A DNA stretch of 48,885 bases from Paenibacillus taihuensis (GTDB lineage Bacteria; Bacillota; Bacilli; Paenibacillales; Paenibacillaceae). The notes beneath the pieces were generated by a model. That model did no database searches. It was not told the DNA's origin and was given only the letters and a program-made list of their open reading frames with translations. Location: contig NZ_QTTN01000046.1 in NCBI RefSeq assembly GCF_003386535.1, positions 1 through 48,885 of the forward strand. The letters run 5' to 3'. Of the stretch, positions 32,013-40,690 are shown one piece after another (positions within the stretch are counted from its first letter, which is position 1; every line of letters starts with the position of its first letter). Made by a program: the position numbers and the translations under genes.

Positions 32013-33071
32013 ATGAAACCGGTTACTGTTTATGACATTGCCAGAGAAGCCAACGTCTCCGTTGCCACGGTATCCCGCGTTCTGAACAACACGGCACCTG
32101 TGAAAGCTTCGACGCGCGAGAAAATCATGGGACTCATCAATAAACATCAGTTTCAACCGAATGCGCTTGCGAGAAGCCTGATCAAGAAGGAGACCGGGAT
32201 GATCGGCATTATTTTGCCTGACATTACGAATCCGTTCTTTCCTGAGGTGTTGGCTGGCCTTGAGCAGGAAGCGCGCAACAACGGCTACACGTTCTTCCTC
32301 TGCGACACCGGCTCGCACAATCAGGACTCGAAGGCGCAGTATAGCCGGGAATCGCAATATTTGCGCATTTTGGCGGAGAAGCAGGTCGACGGGATCATTA
32401 TGATCGGCGGCCGCATTGACCTTGCAAAGTGCAGCAGAGAAATGGCCAAGGAAGTGCAGGAAGTGAACAACCGTCTGCCTGTTGTGCTTATTAACGGCAA
32501 CCTGCCAGGGGGTAAATTTCATCGCGTCATGACGGACCAGACGATCGGCGCCATGCAAGTTACCGATCACCTCATCGAGCTCGGACATACCGATATTGCG
32601 TTTATTGGCGGCTACAACCAGATGTCGAACACCGTGCAGCGTTTGTCCGGATTTCGAAGCGCGATGGAGCAGGCAGGCATTGCCATGCGCGAAGATTGGA
32701 TTATAACGGGCGGTTTCAAGGTGCATACCGGAAAAGCGCTCATGAGCGAGCTGTTCAGCAGGGATGGACGCAAGCCGACTGCGGTTGTTTGCGCCAATGA
32801 TCTGGTTGCGATCGGCGCTATTAAATATGCGGTTACCGCAGGTCTCAGCATCCCCGGCGACATCTCGATCACGGGCTTTGACGATATTCCGCTTGCTGAA
32901 AGCATGATTCCGGAGCTGACAACACTTTCGCTCCGATGCCTTGAGCTTGGTCGAACAGCTGCGAGCATAATGCACCAGCTTATTACGCGCAATAATCAAG
33001 TTAGCGAGCTCACGACTTTGCAGCCGAAGCTTATGATTCGCGAGACCACTGCACCGCCTGCCAATCGTTGA
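32013..33071 (+). CDS. LacI family transcriptional regulator
   Basis: The 352-residue protein has the LacI helix-turn-helix and hinge (VTVYDIAREANVSVATVSRVLNN) at residues 3-25 and a sugar-sensor domain (about 60-340). AGAAGGGTGAG precedes ATG 32013. It lies directly upstream of the GH35-transporter genes in the same direction. The gap after it holds ATGAAA-N4-TTTCAT palindromes, a typical LacI-family operator form, so it is likely their repressor. Confidence 0.9.
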   Translation: MKPVTVYDIAREANVSVATVSRVLNNTAPVKASTREKIMGLINKHQFQPNALARSLIKKETGMIGIILPDITNPFFPEVLAGLEQEARNNGYTFFLCDTGSHNQDSKAQYSRESQYLRILAEKQVDGIIMIGGRIDLAKCSREMAKEVQEVNNRLPVVLINGNLPGGKFHRVMTDQTIGAMQVTDHLIELGHTDIAFIGGYNQMSNTVQRLSGFRSAMEQAGIAMREDWIITGGFKVHTGKALMSELFSRDGRKPTAVVCANDLVAIGAIKYAVTAGLSIPGDISITGFDDIPLAESMIPELTTLSLRCLELGRTAASIMHQLITRNNQVSELTTLQPKLMIRETTAPPANR

Positions 33072-33109
33072 TTGGAAAATAAAGGGCAAAAAATTTTTAA
33101 AAATCATCC

Positions 33110-33139
33110 TTGACAGCGCTATCATTTTGCGGGTAAACT
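33110..33139 (+). promoter_or_regulatory. Candidate sigma-A promoter of the GH35 operon
   Basis: A perfect TTGACA (33110-33115) and TAAACT (33134-33139) are 18 bases apart. The leader before the GH35 start would be about 250 bases and contains the operator-like repeats. Confidence 0.55.
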
Positions 33140-33162
33140 TCAAATCAAGATGACCCTTGCCC

Positions 33163-33175
33163 ATGAGGGTTTCAT
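33163..33175 (+). promoter_or_regulatory. Degenerate LacI-type operator half
   Basis: ATGAGGGTTTCAT shares GGGTTTCAT with the two fuller copies downstream; the left half is shortened. Confidence 0.4.
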
Positions 33176-33187
33176 TTTAACCCAATG

Positions 33188-33203
33188 ATGAAATGGGTTT
33201 CAT
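33188..33203 (+). promoter_or_regulatory. LacI-type operator, copy 1
   Basis: ATGAAATGGGTTTCAT: perfect 6-base arms around a 4-base centre. It begins about 50 bases after the putative -10 box, where a bound repressor could block transcription. Confidence 0.65.
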
Positions 33204-33342
33204 AACATGCATAACGGCAGCACAATAAGCTAATGCTCCTGTGTTGTTCATACGGAAATACACTTGTAAGAACGGTACCTGTGACGTTTACGAACATCGC
33301 TTAAACCCGCAAAAACAAAGTGTATTTTTATTTTCGAGGTGA

Positions 33343-33358
33343 ATGAAACGGGTTTCAT
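33343..33358 (+). promoter_or_regulatory. LacI-type operator, copy 2
   Basis: ATGAAACGGGTTTCAT differs from copy 1 by one base and lies 155 bp downstream, 37 bases before the GH35 start. The pair spacing would allow looping. Confidence 0.65.
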
Positions 33359-33394
33359 AAAAACAAGCTGCACACCTGGGGGAGGTCAACAATC

Positions 33395-36250
33395 ATGAAC
33401 ATGGAAGTGAAAGCAGAACCGGCGTTGCAGCTTTCAGCATCAACGCTCCGCATCGGCGGAAACGCCGAAATCATCCTTTGCGCCTCGCTGTTCTACTTCC
33501 GCAATCCTCGCGCTCATTGGCGAGAACGGATGGAACAGCTCAAGGCATACGGCTACAACGCCATCGACGTCTACTTTCCGTGGAACTTTCACGAAAGCGG
33601 CGAAGGCATCTGGGATTTCTCGGGTGAGAAGGACGTCGAAGCGTTCCTCCAGCTTGCCGCCGAAGTCGGCTTATGGGTCGTAGCAAGACCTGGACCGTAC
33701 ATCTGCTCCGAATGGGATGGCGGAGCACTTCCGGGGTACTTGTTCGCCAAGCCTGGCATCGTGATTCGCAGTACGGAAGCCGCGTACTTGAAATCGGTGG
33801 AGAACTGGTTCGACCGCATCCTCCCGATTCTCGCCAAATACGAGCAGCAGCGCGGAGGCTCCATCATCTGCGTGCAGCTGGAGAACGAGCTTGACTTCTA
33901 CGACTGCCCGGACCCGAACGCTTACATAACCGCGCTTCGCGATATGGCGGTCAGCCGGGGCATTACCGCCAAGCTCATTGCCTGCGCGGGGCAAGGCGGA
34001 TTGTACGAAGCATCCGGACTTGTCGACGGTGTCGCACCAACCTGTAACTTCTATCCGAACGATATGGACCCTGAGTTTGAAGCAAAAGTATCCGCATACG
34101 AATCACGGCTCGCTGAGCTGGATCTTCCGCTTCTCGTTACAGAAACGAACCGCTCACACTTCCTTCTTCGCCGATTGCTCTCCTGTGGGGCGAAGCTGTT
34201 AGGACCTTACCTGCAAGTATCCGGCACGAATTTTGGTTTTACGAATGGCACGAACAACTGGGGCAAGCCGCTTGCATTCATGACAAGCGACTATGACTTC
34301 TACGGCATGATTTCTCCCGAAGGGCATGTACGGAGCGAAGCGTACGAAGGACGCTTAATGCGCAGAGTCATTAACGCTTACAGCAGCTCGCTTGCCGAGG
34401 CGGTAACAGCACCGGCATCTGAGCTCGCGACAGTAGTAAGAAGCGATCGCGCTGCAACTGGCACAATCGCCGCGCGGCAGCTGCGGTTGAAGCAAGGCGG
34501 ACAGCTTCTGTTTTCGGTTAATGTGGGTAAACAGGAAGAAGCTGTACAGTTTGAGCTTAGCGGCGAGGGCTTAAGAGTGCCGCAAGCATCACGGCTGACA
34601 ACCGTGCCTGGACGCTGCGAGATATTGCCGATTGCAGTTCCGCTGAGCGCATGGGGGCTCGAAGGTACGCTCAATTATGCAACAGCTGAACTATCGGATG
34701 TGCTCGTGGCTGATGATGGCAAGAAAACGATCATCGTCTTCCATAGCGAGCACGAAGGTGAAATTTCATTAACGCTGAAGCAGCCGATTGCCGCTGCCGA
34801 GGTAGAGGGCATGCAGAAGCACGAGCAGCAAGCGGAAGGAACTCATCTCTTCACCTTCGCGGCAGCTGCTGGACAGATCGCCACCTCGCGGCTTGAACTC
34901 GCTGATGGTCATGTGATCGAACTCGTCGGGCTGGCAAGAGCCGATGCGCTCCTCATGGATTCGCACATTCATGAAGGCGGTTACATTACGATCGGCAGCC
35001 AGATTGCTTACGATGACGCGCCTCGCGATGTCGCGGTCAACTGGTCGCTGAAGCAGGTGGATGCAGCCGCACCGCTGGCTGCCGGATCCGTGTACACGCC
35101 GCTAGCGGATGGAGCGGACTACCTGGAGAAGAACGGCATTAATCGCGGCTATGCTTGGTATGAAGCGGTTGACCAGACCCTGGCAGGCGAGCAGGTGCAA
35201 GGCGTTCTGGTTCAACAAGGAAGCGACGTTGTATCGATTTACTCGGATCAAGCTTATCTCGGCAGCTGCGTGCCAGGCGGCGGCAGCCGGCTGATTCGCA
35301 CAAGCGAGGTTCAGACTGGCAGCAAGCTGACGGCGCGGGTTGAAATTTGGGGTCATACCAATTTCGACGATGCAAGGCTTCCGGCGCTAAGACTGGATTC
35401 GATGAAAGGAATTAAAGGACTGACATCCGTTACTAAAGTACAGCCGCTCTTGCACTGGCGCGTACTTCGGACGAAGCCGGGAACGCAGCCCGATCTCGAA
35501 TTTGCTGCACCAGATTTCAACGACAGCGAATGGGCAATCGTCACCTTCGGCAACTGGTTATCGCCGGATCATCCATCTGCGGAATATTTCCGCAAGACAT
35601 TCACCGCATCAGAGTCTGCGGATTCATGGACGCTCCACTTCGGAGGCATTCAAGCGTTCGCGCAAGTGTTCGTGAACGGCTCGGCAATCGGCTCGGTTCA
35701 TCCGTTCGATCCGTACATCAATATCTCCGCATACGTGAGACCGGGCGAGGATGTCCAAGTGACGGTATTCCTGGAACGGGTACTCGGCCTCGGCGCAGGC
35801 GAAGTCATTCTATATGAAGGCAACGCAGCTCGGGAATGGCGTCTGGCAGCAAGCGAGGAAGCTGAATTGCTGGGGCACGCGGCGCAGGAGCGCACAGCAG
35901 CAGAATCGCATGAGCTTCCTGTTCGTCTGGAAGCAGGCGCGGTCGCTTGGCTTTACGGCAAGCTGGATCAGCCGGGCGAAGGCAACGGCTGGCGCGTCAA
36001 AGTGAATGGAAGCAACATGAAGCTTACGGTATTCCTGGGCGAGACCATCGTCGGCCGGTTATGGACGGCGAGCGGCGCAACAAGGCCTAGCTTCAGCGGC
36101 GGAGATCAAGAATCGTTCTACCTGCCGGGACCTTGGCTGAATAATGGCGACCAGAACGAATTAACCATTTTACTCGAAGCGGTGGAAGCAGGCGAACCTG
36201 CCCTGCTGGAGAGCTTCACCTTCTTGCCAGTAGGCATTTTGAAAGGGTAA
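33395..36250 (+). CDS. GH35-like beta-galactosidase, multidomain
   Basis: The 951-residue enzyme has a GH35 TIM barrel (about 25-330) with RPGPYICSEWDGGALPGYL, acid/base Glu165 in VQLENELDF and nucleophile Glu250 in LVTETNRS, then several beta domains; a jelly-roll near 700-790 (FGNWLSPDHPSAEYFRKTF) is a galactose-binding-like module. It has no signal peptide, so it acts inside the cell on imported beta-galactosides. The usual NEYG is NELD here, which may reflect another galactoside or a related sugar. GGGGGAGG precedes ATG 33395. It heads the operon with two permeases and a binding protein. Confidence 0.8.
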   Translation: MNMEVKAEPALQLSASTLRIGGNAEIILCASLFYFRNPRAHWRERMEQLKAYGYNAIDVYFPWNFHESGEGIWDFSGEKDVEAFLQLAAEVGLWVVARPGPYICSEWDGGALPGYLFAKPGIVIRSTEAAYLKSVENWFDRILPILAKYEQQRGGSIICVQLENELDFYDCPDPNAYITALRDMAVSRGITAKLIACAGQGGLYEASGLVDGVAPTCNFYPNDMDPEFEAKVSAYESRLAELDLPLLVTETNRSHFLLRRLLSCGAKLLGPYLQVSGTNFGFTNGTNNWGKPLAFMTSDYDFYGMISPEGHVRSEAYEGRLMRRVINAYSSSLAEAVTAPASELATVVRSDRAATGTIAARQLRLKQGGQLLFSVNVGKQEEAVQFELSGEGLRVPQASRLTTVPGRCEILPIAVPLSAWGLEGTLNYATAELSDVLVADDGKKTIIVFHSEHEGEISLTLKQPIAAAEVEGMQKHEQQAEGTHLFTFAAAAGQIATSRLELADGHVIELVGLARADALLMDSHIHEGGYITIGSQIAYDDAPRDVAVNWSLKQVDAAAPLAAGSVYTPLADGADYLEKNGINRGYAWYEAVDQTLAGEQVQGVLVQQGSDVVSIYSDQAYLGSCVPGGGSRLIRTSEVQTGSKLTARVEIWGHTNFDDARLPALRLDSMKGIKGLTSVTKVQPLLHWRVLRTKPGTQPDLEFAAPDFNDSEWAIVTFGNWLSPDHPSAEYFRKTFTASESADSWTLHFGGIQAFAQVFVNGSAIGSVHPFDPYINISAYVRPGEDVQVTVFLERVLGLGAGEVILYEGNAAREWRLAASEEAELLGHAAQERTAAESHELPVRLEAGAVAWLYGKLDQPGEGNGWRVKVNGSNMKLTVFLGETIVGRLWTASGATRPSFSGGDQESFYLPGPWLNNGDQNELTILLEAVEAGEPALLESFTFLPVGILKG

Positions 36251-36291
36251 CCACAAAGCTTCGAAGCTTCGATTGAAAGGGGAGAACACGG

Positions 36292-37272
36292 ATGAAAACA
36301 ATTGCGCAGTCGGCTCCGCCGGCTCCGGCGGCGGTAGAGACGTCGAAACGTGCGCTTCGCGCGCGCACCAAACGATTTTGGAACAACCGTACATTGATTC
36401 TCATGTGCGTGCCCGCGATACTCTTTTTCCTCATCTTCGCGTATTTGCCGATGCCGGGCCTGTACCTTGCCTTCATTAAATACAACTATACCGATGGTAT
36501 CTTCAAGAGTAAGTTCATCGGAATGGAGAATTTCCGGTTCCTCGTGATGACCGGTGACCTATGGAGGCTGACGTTTAATACGATCGCTTACAACATTGGC
36601 TTTATCATCTTCGGGAACTTCCTGCAAATCTTCGTTGCGATTCTGCTGAACGAGCTGCGCAAGAAGTGGTTCAAGAAGGTCTCGCAGACGCTCATGTTCC
36701 TGCCGTTCTTTATCTCGTTCGTCATTATCGGTCTCATCGCGTACAACATCCTGAGCTACGATTACGGCATCCTGAACAACATCTTGAAGTCGTTCGGGGC
36801 AGAACCGGTGAAGACGTACTCGAATTCGCACATTTGGCCGTTCATCATTCTTCTTACTTACTTGTGGCAGTCCACCGGCTATGGGTCGATCGTGTACTTC
36901 GCGGCGATCATGGGTCTGGATTCCGAAGTCGTGGAAGCTTCCGAGATTGACGGGGCTAATGCGCTGCAGCGGATCCGCTACATCGTACTCCCTTGGCTGA
37001 AGCCGACTTTCATCATACTGCTGCTGTTCTCGCTCGGGGGCGTGCTTCGAGGCAACTTCGGTCTCTTCTATAACCTCGTCGGTGCAAACAATACTTCGCT
37101 CTATGCGACGACCGACATTATTGAGACGTATGTCTTCCGCTCGCTCATGAACAACTTCAACTTCTCCATGGGCAGCGCGGTTAGCTTGTATCAATCCGTA
37201 TTCGGCTTCATCGTTGTTATTACAGCGAACTGGCTGGTCAAGAAGGCATCGCCTGATAATTCATTGTTCTAG
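36292..37272 (+). CDS. CUT1 ABC sugar transporter permease, LplB type
   Basis: The 326-residue membrane protein has an N-terminal soluble tail of about 35 residues, six hydrophobic segments, and the ATPase-contact loop EVVEASEIDGANALQRIRYIVLPWL. AAAGGGGAG precedes ATG 36292. It forms a pair with the next gene and follows the GH35 gene by 41 bases. Confidence 0.85.
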   Translation: MKTIAQSAPPAPAAVETSKRALRARTKRFWNNRTLILMCVPAILFFLIFAYLPMPGLYLAFIKYNYTDGIFKSKFIGMENFRFLVMTGDLWRLTFNTIAYNIGFIIFGNFLQIFVAILLNELRKKWFKKVSQTLMFLPFFISFVIIGLIAYNILSYDYGILNNILKSFGAEPVKTYSNSHIWPFIILLTYLWQSTGYGSIVYFAAIMGLDSEVVEASEIDGANALQRIRYIVLPWLKPTFIILLLFSLGGVLRGNFGLFYNLVGANNTSLYATTDIIETYVFRSLMNNFNFSMGSAVSLYQSVFGFIVVITANWLVKKASPDNSLF

Positions 37273-37283
37273 GAGGGACTCAC

Positions 37284-38189
37284 ATGGAAGTTGTCCAGAA
37301 ACGCATTCGGACGGATGGGACGTCCTTGTTCGTAAGATGTTTTGGTTATCTATTTATCGGCTTGTTCGCACTTTGCTGCTTGCTTCCATTCCTGGTCGTT
37401 GTCGGTACCTCGTTTACGAAGGAAGCGTCTATTGCGAAGCATGGCTTTAATATCTGGCCGCGGGAGTTTTCAACCTTCGCGTACAAGATCGTGTTCGAGA
37501 ATCCGGATCTTATCATCGGCTCCTATGTCGTATCGATCTGTCTTACCGTTGTCGGCACGCTCGTCGGACTATTCCTCGTTGCGATGACCGGCTACGCGCT
37601 GCAGCGGCCGGACTTCGAGCAGAGAAACGGCATATCGTTCTTCATCTACTTCACAACACTATTCTCCGGCGGTATTGTCCCGTTCTACTTGCTCATTAAT
37701 CAGTATTTGGGTCTTCGGGATAATTACTTAGCCGTTCTTCTACCGGGACTTATGAGTCCGTTTCTCATCATTATGATGAAAAGCTTCACGAGATCGATTC
37801 CTCATGCGATTACGGAATCGGCGAAGATTGACGGCGCTGGCGACTTTACCATCTTCATGCGGCTCATTCTGCCGATGACGACGCCGGCACTTGCAACGAT
37901 CGGTCTATTCATCGCCCTTGGTTATTGGAATGAATGGTATAATGCCATGCTCTTCCTGTCTGCGGACATGAAGTACCGCCCGTTGCAGCTGTTCTTGTAC
38001 AATGTCATCACGAGCGCGGATTTCATCCGCAACTCGTCGGCCGCTTCGAACGTTCCGCTGCGCGATATGCCGCTGGAATCGATGAAGATGGCGACCGCGG
38101 TCGTTGCGACCGGTCCGGTGGTGCTGTTCTACCCGTTTGTACAGCGTTATTTTATCCAAGGCATCACGGTTGGCGCGGTAAAAGGATAA
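37284..38189 (+). CDS. CUT1 ABC sugar transporter permease, YtcP type
   Basis: The 301-residue protein has six membrane segments, the contact loop HAITESAKIDGAGDFTIFM and the typical end RYFIQGITVGAVKG. AGGAGGGA lies upstream. As in the first locus, no ATPase is encoded nearby. Confidence 0.85.
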   Translation: MEVVQKRIRTDGTSLFVRCFGYLFIGLFALCCLLPFLVVVGTSFTKEASIAKHGFNIWPREFSTFAYKIVFENPDLIIGSYVVSICLTVVGTLVGLFLVAMTGYALQRPDFEQRNGISFFIYFTTLFSGGIVPFYLLINQYLGLRDNYLAVLLPGLMSPFLIIMMKSFTRSIPHAITESAKIDGAGDFTIFMRLILPMTTPALATIGLFIALGYWNEWYNAMLFLSADMKYRPLQLFLYNVITSADFIRNSSAASNVPLRDMPLESMKMATAVVATGPVVLFYPFVQRYFIQGITVGAVKG

Positions 38190-38214
38190 TGCAAGTCACG
38201 TGCTCTGGGTACAC

Positions 38215-38236
38215 GAGAGACCTGGTCTAGTCTCTC
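38215..38236 (+). other. Intercistronic hairpin before the binding-protein gene
   Basis: GAGAGAC (38215-38221) and GTCTCTC (38230-38236) are perfect 7-base arms with an 8-base loop. No T-run of terminator size follows. It may shield the mRNA of the downstream, highly needed binding protein. In form it resembles the dispersed GAGAG palindromes but stands alone. Confidence 0.55.
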
Positions 38237-38307
38237 TTACCATAGCCGCTCGAACTGGGCGGAGAACAACAAAGCGGGTTTATCCAAAAATGGGGAGGCT
38301 ACAAAGA

Positions 38308-39945
38308 ATGGGAAACATGAGAAAGATGGCAATAACGGCATGTTCGCTTTTCCTTGCTTTCGGCTTGGCTGCTTGCGGCAGCGACAACAACAGTTCCTCG
38401 GATAATAAGACAAACAATTCATCCGGCGACACAGCTTCAAACAATGCATCCAGCAATACGTCCAGCAATACGTCTAGCAATGCAAATGCGTCGGCTGACA
38501 AAATCGACACCAGTGATTTTGAGACCATTACTTATGTCATGCTCGGCGACAAGCCGAAGAATGGCCAGCTGGAGAAAGTTATGGACAAAATCAACGCCAT
38601 CATGAAACAAAAAATCAATGCCGAGCTGCAAATTAAATGGGTAGAGTGGGCAGACTGGCAAACGAAATATAACCTGCTGCTTGCATCCGGCGAGCCGATT
38701 GACCTGATCACAATCGGTACGGACTGGCTCGATACATGGGGCAATGCTCAGCGTGGCGCGTTCCTGCCTCTGAACGATCTGCTCGAGAAGTATGCACCAG
38801 AGACATATTCTGAAATTCCGCAAGAAGACTGGGAACAAAGTAAATTCGGCAAAGATATCGTTCTGATCCCGGAAGATCACTATACACAATGGGTTAACCA
38901 CGGTTTGTACTACCGCGGCGACTGGGCGAAGGAGTTCGGCATTACGGAGCCGATCAAAGACTTCGCTACGTTCGGCAAGTACCTCCAAGGTATCAAAGAC
39001 AACAAGAAAGACGTTATTCCTTGGGATGCAGCCGGCGCGGCTACTACGCTCTACACAGGCTTCGCTGCATCGGAAACCGATAATATCGAGCTTCCAATTT
39101 CCACAGGCTATGTAAACGCATTCTATGGCAAATCCTATGATGATCGCTATACAGTTGACAGCCCGATCTTCAACGATCAATTCATTGATTTCGCGAAGAT
39201 GACGAAATCATGGGGCGACGCTGGCTACTGGCGTGAAGACGTTCTCAACTACAAGGGCGATACTCGCTCTGAGCTGAGAGCAGGTCAAACAGGTGTAGAT
39301 GCTCACCATACACAAACATACAAGAACCTTCGCGTTCTGATGGATAAGGATCAACCGGGCTCCGAGTTGCAAATGTTCTCGTACTCCGATACACGCAACA
39401 ACCTGATTTCGATGCCAATTACGCACGGCGGTACTTCGGTCGGCGCACACAGCAAACACCCAGAGCGCGCTCTGATGGCTTACGAGCTGATCCGCCAAGA
39501 CAAAGAAATTTATCAACTGATGAACTACGGTATTGAAGGCGTTCAATACGAAATCAAAGACGGCGTTCGCGTTCGTCCGGCTGGCTACGACGAGGCTAAA
39601 GACGGCTTCTACACAGACTTCTGGGGCGGCCGTGTTGACAAGTTCGAAATCCCGACTGACCAAGACTGGAGCGGCATTGGCGACATCTACAAGAAATACG
39701 ATGCGATCAAGAAGCCATTCCCTTACGGCAAGTTCGTATTCGACAAGTCCAATGTAGACCCAGAGATGACTGCAATTTCTCAAGTTCTCGGCGAGCAAAT
39801 GCCAGCTATCCTTGCCGGTAAAGCAGGCGACCCTGAGAAAGCAGTAGCAGCACTTCGCGACAAGCTGAAAGCAGCTGGCTACGACAAAGTAAAAGACGAA
39901 ATCCAGAAGCAATTGGATGCTTTCAAAGCATCTGAGCAAGGCTAA
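38308..39945 (+). CDS. Extracellular solute-binding lipoprotein of a CUT1 sugar transporter
   Basis: A 545-residue product from ATG 38308, chosen because GGGGAGG lies 9 bases upstream (the frame is open back to 38200 without such a site). It has a signal peptide with lipobox L-A-A-C (Cys23), a Ser/Asn/Thr-rich linker to about residue 62, and a large solute-binding fold. Codon choice is noticeably less G+C-rich than in the neighbours (many GTT, ATT, CAA), as expected of a highly expressed gene. It is last in the operon and followed by a strong terminator. Confidence 0.85.
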   Translation: MGNMRKMAITACSLFLAFGLAACGSDNNSSSDNKTNNSSGDTASNNASSNTSSNTSSNANASADKIDTSDFETITYVMLGDKPKNGQLEKVMDKINAIMKQKINAELQIKWVEWADWQTKYNLLLASGEPIDLITIGTDWLDTWGNAQRGAFLPLNDLLEKYAPETYSEIPQEDWEQSKFGKDIVLIPEDHYTQWVNHGLYYRGDWAKEFGITEPIKDFATFGKYLQGIKDNKKDVIPWDAAGAATTLYTGFAASETDNIELPISTGYVNAFYGKSYDDRYTVDSPIFNDQFIDFAKMTKSWGDAGYWREDVLNYKGDTRSELRAGQTGVDAHHTQTYKNLRVLMDKDQPGSELQMFSYSDTRNNLISMPITHGGTSVGAHSKHPERALMAYELIRQDKEIYQLMNYGIEGVQYEIKDGVRVRPAGYDEAKDGFYTDFWGGRVDKFEIPTDQDWSGIGDIYKKYDAIKKPFPYGKFVFDKSNVDPEMTAISQVLGEQMPAILAGKAGDPEKAVAALRDKLKAAGYDKVKDEIQKQLDAFKASEQG

Positions 39946-39964
39946 TTCGAGGGTTTTGGCAAAT

Positions 39965-40006
39965 GATCAACCGGGCAGTGCGCAGGCACTGCTCGGTTGA
40001 TTTTTT
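39965..40006 (+). terminator. Rho-independent terminator of the GH35 operon
   Basis: GATCAACCGGGCAGTG and CACTGCTCGGTTGAT form a stem of about 15 pairs with one wobble, followed by seven T. Confidence 0.9.
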
Positions 40007-40065
40007 TGTGCGAGTGTAGGTGGGTGAGGCGGAATGCCGGCGTTCGTGGCGGCGTGATTTTGTAT

Positions 40066-40427
40066 CTGAGAGAACGTATGTGATCTCTCAGAGGTGGAAA
40101 GCTGCCGCGTCGGCGTGATTTTGTATTTGAGAGAACGTATGTGGTCTCTCGGCGCCAGATCGAGGCTGATTTCAGTCTGGGAGAACATATGCGATCTCTC
40201 AGCTCCGCGCTGCCTGCGATTCGCGCTCGTTTCCTCGCTGAGAGATCCGAAATGGATCTCTCAGCTTCAATTTTGCGGGATTTCCTCGCTGAGAGTCCGT
40301 ATTAGGATCTCTCGGCTCCGCGCTGCCCGCAATTCGCGCTCGTTTCCTCGCTGAGAGATCCGAAATGGGTCTCTCAGCTTCAATTCGCGGGATTTCCTCG
40401 CTGAGAGAACCAATTTGGATCTCTCGG
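40066..40427. repeat. Array of seven GAGAG/CTCTC palindromes with alternating 61/50 spacing
   Basis: Palindrome centres are at 40078.5, 40139.5, 40189.5, 40251, 40302, 40364 and 40414, giving distances 61, 50, 61.5, 51, 62 and 50. Several have extended arms, for example GAGAGATCC-N5-GGATCTCTC (40240-40262). The last four are part of a 113-bp tandem duplication (units from 40203 and 40316). This occupies the middle of a 745-base gap; 40430-40690 holds no gene that I can support. Confidence 0.8.
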
Positions 40428-40690
40428 AGGCGGTTCTCCCTCTCCAAGCAGGGAAATGGGCATTATAATTGAAGAAGTGAGTGGGGAAACCTGAAAAGTT
40501 CGTCATAGCGCGCGGAAATGGCGGTGATTTGCGCTCGGTATCACGGATTTTTCTATGTGGGTGGTTTTGGAAGAAAAAACTTTCGTGCAACTCGCAAATA
40601 AATTAGTCCGCTAAGCGTTCAAATTTATTTCGTGCAACGTGCTATATATCACCCACACCCAGCGTCTTACTCTATGAAGGAGGCGAGAGC

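Noticed and set aside
33131..33136. SigB-like GGGTAA in front of the GH35 operon
   Set aside because: No matching -35 box lies 13-15 bases upstream, while a perfect TTGACA fits a sigma-A promoter overlapping the same bases.
31950..33164. Minus-strand frame of 404 codons
   Set aside because: Antisense to the LacI-type regulator; no ribosome site and no family-like sequence.
40066..40427. CRISPR-like array
   Set aside because: The repeated units are variable palindromes of about 23 bases, the spacers are themselves related, spacing alternates, and no cas genes are near.
40199..40447. Minus-strand 82-codon frame with repeated SLSEEIP and RISQRGNERE-like peptides
   Set aside because: It merely reads through the palindrome array; the repeats in the peptide mirror the DNA repeats. 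No ribosome site supports it.
40560..40690. ECF autoregulatory promoter before the sigma gene
   Set aside because: Partial boxes (GCAAC and CGTC) are present but about 24 bases apart, beyond the usual 16-17.
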